DNA from: Ectocarpus siliculosus
Lineage: Eukaryota > Sar > Phaeophyceae > Ectocarpales > Ectocarpaceae
DNA: 24,647 bases
Reading direction: 5' to 3'
NCBI GenBank assembly: GCA_000310025.1
Contig: FN649740.1
Span: 3,559,645 to 3,584,291 of the forward strand
Shown: positions 1 to 8,673 of the stretch, piece by piece
Position numbering within the stretch: the stretch's first letter is position 1
Layout of the letters: every line of letters starts with the position of its first letter
Notes under the pieces: model-generated
What the model was told of the DNA's origin: nothing
The model's input: the letters and a program-made list of their open reading frames with translations, nothing else
The model's database searches: none
Translations under genes and position numbers: made by a program

Positions 1-4
1 AATT

Positions 5-236
5 CTCCCATTATGTCGCAGTACTCGTACCGCTGCCCCCACGCTGAGTGCGGCCGGTGGATAACCAAGATTAATCCGCGCGACATTGCAACGGCGAAGT
101 GTTTTGTTTGTGACGTCAACTTTCAAAGTGATGCCATAGTCGCAAAGTGTATTGCGACTGAATCGAAAGACAATAAACGGGCCGTGGTTAGGTACGCCCA
201 TTTGGACCCGGACGTATGCTGTGACTCTTACGTACC
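5..236 (+). repeat. Left arm of a ~230-bp inverted repeat
   Basis: This stretch matches the reverse complement of 1326-1555 almost base for base; I see only scattered substitutions, a 4-bp insertion and a 1-bp deletion in the other arm. The arms are separated by about 1.09 kb. The repeat is a duplicated coding exon, not a transposon end, since it carries the zinc-finger-like reading frame. Confidence 0.85.
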
Positions 237-314
237 ATCCAAATTCACGCAGTGCAAGTCCTGCGAAGGTAGATCTAAATTAGAACACTTCGACACCTTA
301 AGCGGGTCTCGCGA

Positions 315-360
315 CCCCGACAGACAGGTCTGTCGCCCTTGGACAGACAGGTCTGTCGCC
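315..360. repeat. 23-bp tandem duplication with internal hairpin
   Basis: Two identical consecutive copies of a unit that begins GACAGACAGGTCTGTC and ends GCCCTTG. Each unit contains a 7-bp inverted repeat (GACAGAC/GTCTGTC) around an AG spacer. The duplication changes the reading frame of the Cys-rich gene fragment that contains it. Confidence 0.9.
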
Positions 361-536
361 CTTGCTTTGTCAAGCGGCGGACTGTCTTCATGGAATCCGT
401 TCGGGCCCAGATGCACGACAAGTCTTCGTCTTCTTCAACATGTGCTTCCCCGGTCAAACGATACAACCCCAACTCCGGCGGCGGGAGTTCCTCTTCCGCC
501 TCTAACGAACGTCCTCCCAAGAAATCACGTCACTAA

Positions 537-1325
537 ACGGTAAGCTAACCATTGTTGATTTTGTGCATAGGGAAGGGGGGGGTGGGCGGTTCCATATCAT
601 CAGACCATCTGCCACTTATCTATGCTGCTCTTCATTTCAATCAATTCATCAAGCATTCCCGTTATTAGTGCAGCAATCCGCCGTGAACGCCTCGTCTACT
701 ATGTACTTCTAAGGCTTCTCGACCTTCTCAAAAGCAGACGATCAGGCTACGGGTGGGTGTGCCATAAAGAACGCAGAGGGTAGGATGAGTCACGTCCCTA
801 ACATTGTTACCACCGCCATCCATCAGTCACATTCACCTTGCTTGCTTGGTCACCCTTCCTTTTACTCCTCCTTTACTCCTCCTTCCTCCACCTCCACCAC
901 CTCCTCCTCCACGCTTCTTGCCATCAGGTGCATCTCGACTCCACACGACGTCGTGACTTCACATTTTTCTTCGTCGACATGCTATTGTCACGCCAGCTTC
1001 GTCCAAGACATCATCGTTCTACACTTCATGTTTTTTCTTTTTTTCTTTAGGAATATACTTCGTTTGAGGGTAGTTGCGTTTTTTTTTTTGTATATATATT
1101 GCGTCCCCAAAACTGGACTATAGTAAGTAAATATATACTGCCTCTGACCGGGAAAGACCGGGAATGAATGAATATAGGCAACGTTCGGATGATGACGGGT
1201 CGTATTCCGCTCGATGATTTTTTTCATCGTCAGTATGTACGTGTCTATGAATGTATGTACGTACGTACGTAGTGTGTCATCACGTCGGTTGCCAACACAT
1301 AGGACAGCATATCCATGCCCCTGGC
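537..1325. other. Non-coding spacer between the inverted arms; pyrimidine tract and ACGT microsatellite
   Basis: I see no supported gene. About 858-915 on the plus strand is almost pure pyrimidine (CTC/TCC repeats), followed by T-rich runs at 1030-1050 and 1078-1090 and an AT-rich TATATATAT segment. A short ACGT microsatellite (GTACGTACGTACG) lies at about 1255-1272. The open frames here are low-complexity translations of these tracts. Confidence 0.6.
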
Positions 1326-1621
1326 GTAAGAGTCACAGCATATGTCCGGGTCCAAATGGGCGTACCTAACCACGGCCCGTTTATTGTCTTTCGATTCAGT
1401 CACAATATACTTTGCGACTATGGCATCACTTTGAAAGTTGACGTCACAAACAAAACACTTCGCCGTTGCATGTCGCGCGGATTAATCTTGGTTATCCACC
1501 GGCCGCACTCACTCAGCGTGGGGGCAGCGGTACGAGTACTGCGACATAATGGGAGAGCCGTCTCCCTCCCGGTCCATGGTCGTGAGACACGACAGGCATT
1601 TGAAGGCTTGAGCCATATCTT
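1326..1621 (-). pseudogene. Cys-rich (zinc-finger-like) gene, right inverted copy, broken
   Basis: This is the minus-strand copy of the gene fragment at the left edge. A likely splice acceptor (CATTTTGCAG) ends at 1622 and an ATG follows at 1616. The frame reads MAQAFKCLSC, then the CPHAE block seen in the left copy. Two lesions break it. A repeated GAGT (4 bp extra near 1510, reading GCTGAGTGAGTGCGG) creates a TGA, and GACATTGC of the left copy is GACATGC here, a 1-bp deletion. Similarity to the left copy ends after the GACTCTTACG segment. It shows the upstream Cys pair that the left copy lost at the window edge. Probably a non-functional duplicate. Confidence 0.6.
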
Positions 1622-3335
1622 CTGCAAAATGAAATGATGCAAAGCAGGCAGTCGGGGGAAATATGAAGGGTTTACTTGGTATGTATGCGTTCATTGTGCG
1701 TTGTCAACGGGAAAACGGAAAAAAATGTGGGCATTCAGAGAACCCGGTGTGGAGTGTATGCATACATACGTTGTACGTGTTCTATCGGGTTTAGCGAAAT
1801 CTATTCTATACTGCACGCACTTAGTATGTGGTCAACGAACGTATTGAAAGAAGTAGAATAAGATTGTACTAGGGTTAAGGTGTGGCCGCCCGCCCCACTT
1901 GTCCCATACAACAACCAAAACGTGCGTCACTAGACCAATCATCATATGATGCAGTACATGCTGCTGTTGGAAGAAGAAACAAAGTGACCCTAAAGTAGTA
2001 CAGTACCTAGAGCGATTGCCATATACTGTACATACGTCGAGTACACATATCACCGACGCCGTAGCCCCCATGGTATTAAGCGTAGTATTTTTTTGTGTGC
2101 ACGAAGTATGCACAACAACCTACCTACCTCGGCTTGAGGAGTTGGTGCACTCAATAGCAGAATCGACGCGAAGAGTTCTCCTGCATGATACAACTACGGC
2201 ACGAACTCACCACTCACTGCTTTGGGTTTGATATTTGTTGCAACAGGAAACAATAGTGCACCGCGTTCGTCGCAAGAAATCGACGTCCTCGTGAATATTG
2301 ACCACCTTGCAGCTGGTGATGCTTTCTTGCAACTCTGTTCGGCAAGATGGTGCTTCAGCGACACGGAGTTTTTTCGTTGAAATTCGAAGTACACAACTTG
2401 ATGATTGATCAACAACATGTACAATTACTACCCGAGTAGTGAAGACTGTGGGAACAAAAAATGAACAACGTGTAATAAAGAGCTCTGGACTAAAGCTATG
2501 GACATGGGCCTGCCTGCGAAAAAATGCAGTAGGGGAAAAAGAGTAACCAGCCCGGCCTCGAACTCAGGGCGTGCCATCGCCGAAAAGCCCCGTTCCGGCT
2601 CCTACTTCACAGTTAGCAGTCTATTGTGTTGAAGTGGGAAACAATTATGTATGTAAAGGGATAAAACTCATGAAGACTGTAAGGAAGGGCTGGTGCGCAG
2701 AAATTTCGACACGTGATTTGCAACGTTCTCGCCAAGACGCCACCGGAAAACCCCAACTGTAAGCATTTTGGCATCGGTGGTTACACGCACACCAAGTTTG
2801 AGCGTAATCGCAGCCCAAAGCCTGAAAATAAAAATGGAACCCAACACAAAAAAGTACTCCCAATTGAGACGCGGCTTATACAGAACCATGTTCACGGAAT
2901 TCCAAGCGGAAGATATGTGAGTGAGCGCCATGTCCTGGCCATCAGTGGGATATGATCAGTTGCCGTCATTCGTTGCCGTTCAAGAGATGTGATCATCTGT
3001 AAATATATATGGGGTTTATGGCCGGATCAGCTTGTAGGTAGACACAGAAGTCAGGTGAGAGATATCTACTGTACATACATACGTACCTGTGTACACCTGG
3101 TTGTCGGCGTCGTTGGGGGGAGGCTGCTGGTCTTCAGCAGCGAACATGTCACGGAGTTGATCTTGGGCTGACATTGGTGGTAGAGATCGGCAGAGGAAGT
3201 TGGAGGGAGGAGGAGAGATATGACAAGGAGGGGTAGACGAAAGAGCGTGTGGGAAGAGTAAAAGATGAGGGGGACCAAGGACAGGTAAGCTGACCGTCGA
3301 ACCGGTGGTTGTTGCACCGAAGAAAATTAGGTCGG
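1622..3335. other. Gene-poor region
   Basis: No open frame here looks like a known protein, and I see no RNA gene that I can support. There are CATA/GTAC-rich microsatellite-like bits (about 1755-1775, 2030-2045, 3070-3090). It may hold 5' exons or regulatory DNA of neighbours, but nothing in the sequence shows it. Confidence 0.5.
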
Positions 3336-3336
3336 A

Positions 3337-3668
3337 AAGCAGCCCAAGGTGATGTCGACACTTGGAAATAAATCTGTGATTGGAGGAATATAGGTAGGAA
3401 AGCGGTCGTTGGACGAATAACGCGATGGCGATGGATGACGACAAAGGGTTGGATATCTGGCCGTTTCAAGATATGCATGAAGCAGCCCAACCAAGTTGAT
3501 GTCGACACTTGAAAATAAATCTCTGATTGGAGGAATATAGGTAGGAAAGCGGTAGGTAGTTGGACGAATAACGCGATGGATGGCGATGGATGACGACAGG
3601 GTTGGATATTTGCACGTTCAGATATATATGCATGAAGCAGGCCGAGGTCATGTCGACACTCGAAAAAT
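3337..3668. repeat. Tandem repeat, two full units of ~143 and ~155 bp plus a partial third
   Basis: Units start with AAGCAG at 3337, 3480 and 3635. Each carries the landmark GTCGACACT (3354, 3501, 3652), followed in the first two by AATAAATCT and GATTGGAGGAATATAG. The length difference comes from small internal insertions (for example an extra GTAG near 3555 and an extra GATG near 3578). The minus-strand open frames across this region translate the same repeat and are not evidence of a gene. Confidence 0.9.
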
Positions 3669-4056
3669 GTAAGATTGTCACCACGCAGCATAACATGTAA
3701 ACACGGTGGAAGCGGTTTTAACTGCAGGCGGCATAGAGAGCAAGAGCGGGAAAGCATCATGGTAAAATCCATACGTGAATATGTGAGGTGTGAGGTCGGT
3801 TACGAGGGTCATTGCACGTTTGGGTTGGGACACAAGACGTTTCAAGGGGAGTTGTGCTATAGCGCGGTATTGGCCGTACAATTATTTTGCAGAAGTCGGC
3901 AGGTGGGCATGCATGCAAAGTGAGCAACAATCGAAACAAAACCCCGCGGAAATTTCAACAATGGACGTATTCGCTCGTGTTGCTGTCGTGACGTAAATAC
4001 TGGACAGTTCGAGCTGGAATCATCATCGAGCGCTTTGATTGATATTTTCCACCGGA
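3669..4056. other. Upstream region of the RING array
   Basis: No gene is supported. It should contain the promoter of the first RING module. A TGACGTAA motif (CRE/bZIP-like) lies at about 3989-3996, some 60 bp before the ATG at 4057. I see no clear TATA box. The promoter role is inferred from position only. Confidence 0.3.
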
Positions 4057-4713
4057 ATGGAGGACAATTTATTGTCGGACGGGCAGGGAATCCCGCATAC
4101 TTGTGGGCTCTGCTTCCAGGACTTGCCTGGCGAAGGCGCAACGACCCTGCCTTGTGGACGTACGCCGCACGCGTTTCATACCACATGTGTGGAACGCGAG
4201 ATCAGGTACGCCCGACGTGGCGAAGGGTCTACCGTCACATTGGAATGCCCTTGTTGTGCAGGTACGGTAATCATCGGTGAGGTACCGGGGTTCCAGGAGG
4301 TCAGGATAGCTCCCGCACCGCGGGAGGGACTACGAGAGTACCTGCAGAGGCGTCGGCGACATCGGCTGCCTCTATTCAGCGTATTGGACGAGCTCGGAGC
4401 GGATGTTCTAGGCCTGTCGTATCCTCCCTACTTTCCTCCAGGAAACTGGAGCGCTGTTGTAGAGTATATAAGGGCGTTGGATGGGTGCACCGCACGGGAC
4501 GACGTATCTATTACCGTGCTTGATCGAGACGCTGTATTCCGGATGGAGCTGGAAGGTTGGGCTGAAGAGGTGCACCGGAACGGTAGGGATACACACGTGC
4601 CAGCGCTTCCGCTACCCGCGAGTCAGGGTGTAACACTTGAGGCGATACCGCGCTCACCGATCCCAACATCGTTGCGCCAGGTACGCGTTGGGGCTGTGTG
4701 CGTGAGACGATGA
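4057..4713 (+). CDS. RING module A: RING-H2 finger plus one copy of the unknown domain
   Basis: The ATG at 4057 sits in a good eukaryotic context (ACCGGAATGG). Ligands are visible at C16, C19, C33, H38, H41, C44, C64 and C67, a C3H2C3 pattern; the third and fourth ligands are unusually far apart (CGRTPHAFH instead of CxH). After the RING comes a linker shared with module B (VIIGEV..GF and PAPR), then the unknown domain from about residue 92 to 190, with LREYL, a PPYFPP core, W and WAEEVHR. The frame is open to a TGA at 4711-4713. A splice donor CAG|GTACGC at 4680/4681, at a codon boundary, suggests that the last 11 codons are intronic and that translation continues in another exon. Likely role: ubiquitin E3 ligase of unknown substrate. 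Confidence 0.75.
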   Translation: MEDNLLSDGQGIPHTCGLCFQDLPGEGATTLPCGRTPHAFHTTCVEREIRYARRGEGSTVTLECPCCAGTVIIGEVPGFQEVRIAPAPREGLREYLQRRRRHRLPLFSVLDELGADVLGLSYPPYFPPGNWSAVVEYIRALDGCTARDDVSITVLDRDAVFRMELEGWAEEVHRNGRDTHVPALPLPASQGVTLEAIPRSPIPTSLRQVRVGAVCVRR

Positions 4714-4857
4714 CGGCGGTATGATGAACTAATTTGAAGTGATGGACTATACGAATATCGACTTCTCAGCTGCAGGGACACAGTCTTGTGTGCACGAAAC
4801 ACATTCAGAATTATTTCATGAGGCTGTAACATGTGTGCCGACTGCGTGTTCGTGCAG

Positions 4858-4987
4858 GCTGAGGACGATCAAAACGAAGAAGACGAGTGTGAAGGCTACG
4901 GCGTGTCGTCTCCGTGCGTTTTGCACGACATTGAGGTTCGGCGGGAGGTCATCAGATGCGTATATGCAGGACGACGACAATATGCAG
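4858..4987 (+). CDS. Possible small linker exon between modules A and B
   Basis: It is preceded by an acceptor (GTTCGTGCAG) and followed by a donor-like CAG|GTGTAA. Read in phase 0 from module A it is open and acidic (AEDDQNEEDECEG). Its end, EVRREVIRC...GRRQ, resembles the end of the 43-codon linker exon at 6495-6623 (EVQRAAGRA...GNRQ). Its length is 130 bases, one too many for phase 0, so either a 1-base insertion has occurred, the donor differs, or it is a terminal exon that runs to the TGA near 5028. Confidence 0.35.
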
Positions 4988-5207
4988 GTGTAAAATATAA
5001 AATTTTTTGTCGCATATGTCGGGCGTGATCGGTGTGGTTGTAGTGTATATGGACTTAGTATTTGCGGTGAAAACATTCGCTTCAGAGTAGCAGCGCGATA
5101 TGTGTTCATGGTCTGCACAATCTTGCAGTAGGAATAAAATCTTAGCGCGCTTGCATTTTTTCCGCTCTTGGCACGTATTTTGTTCAACGAATGACGACCT
5201 TGTACAG

Positions 5208-6269
5208 GCGGGCGTCGTCAGAGAAAACGGGCAGACCTTCGATGACGTTGATCGCGTGAACGACGCCGGGAGGGACGATTTGTGCGTAATATGTCTGGAT
5301 CCTTTGGCGACGCGAAGGCGGTCGTCATTGCGGTGCAGGCGTGTTTTTCACAAGGACTGCATTGAAAGGTTGTGCAGGCAAAACCGAAGACGCAAGGATG
5401 ATCCGCCAGGGGCATGGATATGCTGTCCTATGTGTCGGCAACCGACGATCATCGGAGAAATTAGAGGGTTCGAAAGTGTGATCGTGTGGCCAGTGCCGAG
5501 GCGTATAGTTTCGGGGCAGAGCTACGCTTCGATTGACCTCTACGCTTTTTTGGAGAGAAGGAATGATCGGAGGACGAGGGCTACGCACGTGTTGGTGACA
5601 TTGGCTGAAGACATCCTCGGATTCCTGATGCCGCCGTTCAGCGTGCCTCCCGGGTGGTCAGAGTACGTAGAGCACGTGCGACGTCTTCCTCGTCGTGAGG
5701 TCGATGACACCGTCTGGCTGCCGATTCTCTGTAGGGAGGAAGGAGCCCGAGATGTTCTGGTTGCATGGGGTAGGGAGGTGCATCGTCCTGAAAGGGGGGG
5801 ACGGTATCCGCCATTTCCATGGCCGCTCCAGCCGACCTCAAGACCACGCCCGCGTAGAATGTTGAGGCAGACCGAGACGATGGAGGAGTACGTAAACAGG
5901 CGGGCACGGGAAGGACACAACCACTATGATGTATTAGTTGATCTTCGTGCAGACGTCTTGCGCGAGCGAAGGCCTCCGTACGTTCCTCCGCAGGGATGGA
6001 GCGGATGCGTCAACGCGCATAGGGTTGTTTCCGAAAACGTACGAAGCAGCCTGTACGAGGAGGTCCAATTCACGGTTTTGCGTGTATGCGGTAGGTATGA
6101 AGGTATCAGAGAATGGGCATCAGCGGTGAGATTCTGGGCCCGAAGGGTGGAGCAGGGAGAAGAAGTCGGTGGTTTTCCTGTATTCCCGTCCGCCGACAAC
6201 GGGAACGTGTCACCACATGTATCGGAGGTACAGCGATCCGCTGTATGTGCTAATATCGGGCAACCGCTG
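5208..6269 (+). CDS. RING module B: RING-like finger plus two tandem copies of the unknown domain
   Basis: The frame is open from an ATG at 5100, but a strong acceptor (CTTGTACAG) at 5207 in front of a codon boundary suggests that this is an internal exon. The RING reads CVIC...CRRVFHKDC...CPMC. The fourth metal-ligand position, normally His or Cys, is Arg, so zinc binding may be impaired; one C-to-T or G-to-A change would restore a ligand. The conserved linker IIGEI-RGF follows, then two copies of the unknown domain: the first with PPFSVPPGW, WGREVHR and PPFPWPLQ, the second from MEEYVNRR with PPYVPPQGW and WARRVEQG. The donor CTG|GTAAGT at 6269/6270 is an excellent match and falls in phase 0. 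Without splicing the frame would stop at 6293. Confidence 0.75.
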
Positions 6270-6494
6270 GTAAGTTTTATGAAGATGTACTAGTTGAACA
6301 GCGTAATGATAATTTCGGAAGGGCAATGCGAATGTCATCGTGTTGAAAGGCCGCGCTGTACGTGATAGGGCAAGTAGACACAAATAATAAATTTCATAAC
6401 ATTTCAGCCAGCGATGTGATGTCATGAAATTTCTAACGATTTGCTCATGTAATTGCGATCGCCTATCGTGTGCATTGTGAAAAACAACTATCAG

Positions 6495-6623
6495 GAACGA
6501 AGATACGAGGAGGAGCGAGACGTAGTCGTCGCTGTTGTAGGCGAGGTTGCAACAGCTGGGGCTTCGGCCGAGGTCCAGAGAGCCGCCGGTCGTGCGTTGG
6601 AAAGAGGCAATCGGCAATTGCAA
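6495..6623 (+). CDS. Small linker exon, 43 codons
   Basis: An acceptor (CAACTATCAG) ends at 6494 and a donor CAA|GTAAGT begins at 6624. The exon is exactly 129 bases, in phase 0 at both ends, so it fits between modules B and C without changing frame. The peptide is Glu/Arg/Ala/Val-rich and probably helical, with no known domain. Its donor and following bases (GTAAGTTTT) look like those of module B, as if the exons were duplicated together. Splicing is inferred from sequence only. Confidence 0.5.
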
Positions 6624-6886
6624 GTAAGTTTTGCAATGTTTGGAAAGCGCACTCGGTATGATAGATGGGTAGTTTTGAGCAGCGCAACTTATAATCGATA
6701 TGGCGGCGTCGGAGAGGCAAGCACAGTTTTGGCCGCGCTGCATGTGGCATGGCAAGAACACCCGATCTGCATTTTCTTATCATCTTACATTCTTACGCGA
6801 TTCCGGCAATTGTTCTCACTATCCGGTTATCGCAGCTTTTCATCTAACATTCCTATGCCCGCCCAAAAAATTGAAAACTAAAATAG

Positions 6887-7375
6887 GATTCGACCGTTGG
6901 CCGCCGGGGTAACGGTGCTGCCTTCGAGGATAGCGCAAGGGAATGTTTGGAGGACTATGTGCGGCGGGTAACGCGGGCGGGGTCTGCCCCTAACACCATC
7001 CAGCACCTCGTGGATGACATCATCCATAATGCGTCGCCTCCGTTCATCGCTGGTGCGTTCTGGGACGATTTCGTCGCTACCCGGCGGAGGCATGTAAACG
7101 CACGACGGCAGTACCAGCGGTTCCCGTTTGGCGATGAACCAGAAGATGCTGCGCTCGGCGATTTCCGCGACCGGATCGAGCATTGGGCGGAGGTGCACGA
7201 ACGTCGATCCCGCCGTGATTGCAGGTCAATGCTTCTTCCGACGTTCCCATGGTCGTTGTCCGTCGAAAGCCCTGGTATCTGGGACTGCACGAGACATGTT
7301 GAACGCACGAACGCCGTCAGCGTTGCAGACTTTGCTCGCCCGAACGACGACGGCCCCTTTCCGCCTCCCTGCACG
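6887..7375 (+). CDS. Module C: exon with one copy of the unknown domain, no RING
   Basis: The frame opens directly after a TAG that also supplies the AG of an acceptor (CTAAAATAG) and runs 163 codons in phase 0 to a donor ACG|GTGAGT at 7375/7376. It has no RING. The unknown domain shows LEDYVRR, SPPF...W (NASPPFIAGAFWDDFV), EHWAEVHERR and PTFPWSL. A less conserved tail follows. Because it lacks a RING and an obvious start codon, it makes sense as the second or third domain of a longer spliced protein starting in module B. Confidence 0.6.
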
Positions 7376-7473
7376 GTGAGTGTTCTTACGGTGTTTTATA
7401 GTGTACAAACAAGCGGGTTGTATGTTGCCGAACATCTGTGTTTATATAATTACTCGCTCTGTCCTAGTTGTGT

Positions 7474-7533
7474 ACAGGAGCGTTTGCATTCATGGTATTT
7501 CGCGTTTTTCGCAGTGTTACCTGGAAGTGCACG
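7474..7533 (-). repeat. 60-bp copy of a Helitron USP exon, in the RING array
   Basis: This segment is 59/60 identical to 11655-11714 and in the same orientation. In the Helitron that segment is the start of the last exon, read on the minus strand, including its splice acceptor. Here it lies between modules C and D, probably in an intron, and is read antisense to the array. It is debris of the same transposon family. Confidence 0.85.
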
Positions 7534-7575
7534 CACGCCCCCACACGGTGGGCCGCCGTCGAAGCCACGTCTCGG

Positions 7576-8482
7576 GCTGATTGTATCTTGTGCCATCCGA
7601 AAGAATTATCGGGCAACGTAACTGTGCCAACTGGGGACGACGCGTTTCTCTTCTTGCACCGTCTCGCAGGACCGGGACGCGCGTTTACAACAGGTGTTGT
7701 ACCTGTTAGACCATCAGTCGCACCTGACGTTCCCGCCGAGTATCTCTTGCCAATACTTTATCTGCAGTCGCCTGCACAGGAGCAGACCCGCTACATTGGT
7801 TTGCGGCCATGCGTTTCACGCGCATTGTTTAGAAGACCTGATAAGGAACTCCCGCCATGCAGCATACGCCAGGAGTTTTCATGTCGTTGCGGCAGTGATG
7901 TGCCCATACTGCGGTGAACGGTGTGCAATTCGAGACACATCGTTCGGTAGGGTTGAATGCCGACCTCTTCCTCGTTGCTCCGGCAATCGGGACGCCGTCG
8001 CCGGCGTCAGACCGTTGGAGTCGCTTGAGGAGTTCGCAGGCCGCGTTGAGAACGGCGGGTCCGCTGTTCTTGCAGCACTTCAAGCTGACGTTGGTGAAAT
8101 CGCATTCCCACCGTTTGTGCCCGGGCCTCGGTGGGCGACACTCGTGTCCAGCAACCGGGGTCGCTCCGCCATGTTATATCGAGCGCGGCGCGAGTCGCGC
8201 GACGAGGACATGCCGGCGGCGAGACGCGGCGACGTAAGCACGGACGTGACTGAGTGGGCGCGAAGAGTTGACGGTGCAGGACCAGGAGGTATTTCGATCC
8301 CGTTTCCCTGGGGTGCTTCTTCCGTGGGGAACGACATTAATGACATCGGAACGACATCTTGTGGTGTGACCGGAACGACATCTTCTGGTGAGATCGGAAC
8401 GACATCTTCTGGAAGTCGTGATGCGCACGCGAGACGAGGCAGTGACGAGCACACGGTGATAATTTACGTCGAATCACTGTAG
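7576..8482 (+). CDS. RING module D: RING-H2 plus one copy of the unknown domain and a Thr/Ser-rich tail
   Basis: The clear frame runs from an acceptor at 7693 (TTTACAACAG|GTG, phase 0) to a TAG at 8480-8482. The RING core reads CGHAFHAHC ... CPYC, a good RING-H2. The first Cys pair is uncertain: CQYFIC in this frame has four residues between Cys, while a well-formed pair (DCILC) sits at 7579-7593 in another frame with a donor-like GTAACT at 7618, so the 5' part may be spliced. The unknown domain follows with LEEFAGRV, PPFVPG..W, EWARRVDG and IPFPWGA. The tail holds three 8-residue repeats (GTTSSGEI type). Probably an E3-like protein of the same family as A and B. Confidence 0.6.
8345..8416 (+). 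repeat. 24-bp coding tandem repeat, three units
   Basis: Three 24-bp units share the core CGGAACGACATCTT and code for Thr/Ser/Gly-rich octapeptides at the end of module D. They start near 8345, 8369 and 8393. The length is a multiple of three, so the frame is kept. One unit contains a donor-like CTG|GTGAGA. Confidence 0.8.
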
Positions 8483-8673
8483 AGGTTCAGTTCCACGTTG
8501 GGCACGCCCCGATCGAGAACCAGCGCGACCGCCCAGTCGACGTCATCGTCGGCCGGCCTAACGTTTCTTATGTTATCAGTAGTTATAACGAGGGTGGTTG
8601 GGTGTTTAATATACGGAGCTCATCGACACCAACCCGTTGTAACCGTCCACGTTTGTTCACATTCTCGCCCCAG
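8483..8673. other. Spacer between modules D and E
   Basis: This stretch of 191 bases follows the stop of module D. It ends in an acceptor (CTCGCCCCAG) at 8673 in phase with the RING of module E. It holds either an intron or the 3' end of one gene plus the start of another; no clear start codon for E is visible. Confidence 0.35.

Larger units (their letters stand above)
1..536 (+). pseudogene. Cys-rich (zinc-finger-like) gene, left copy, 5'-truncated by the window and frameshifted
   Basis: I do not recognise the family. The frame is open from the window edge (an ATG lies at 13). It shows paired cysteines typical of zinc ligands: CPHAEC, CFVC, CC, CKSC. The inverted copy at 1326-1616 shows that the real protein begins upstream with another pair (CLSC), so the left end is cut by the window, not by nature. 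At 315-360 a 23-bp unit is tandemly duplicated; 23 is not a multiple of 3, so the frame shifts. Removing one unit in thought joins the first part to a second frame that carries VCRPC, a Ser-rich stretch and a basic end PPKKSRH followed by a stop at 534-536. That basic tail looks like a nuclear localisation signal (inference). A zinc-binding nuclear protein is plausible; function unknown. Confidence 0.5.

Noticed and set aside
2540-2640. tRNA-like B-box (AGTTCGAGGCC on the minus strand)
   Set aside because: The flanks do not form a 5-bp T stem and no acceptor or anticodon stem could be drawn; at most a chance match or a decayed SINE.
3337-3668. CRISPR-like array
   Set aside because: Units are contiguous tandem repeats without unique spacers, in eukaryotic DNA.
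3149-3772. 207-codon open frame on the minus strand
   Set aside because: It runs through the ~150-bp tandem repeat and its peptide is repetitive for that reason; no domain, no other support.
5100-5207. N-terminal 36 codons of module B from the ATG at 5100
   Set aside because: The segment is pyrimidine-rich, ends in a good acceptor (CTTGTACAG) and has no counterpart in the other modules, so it is more likely intron than coding. It remains possible as an alternative start.
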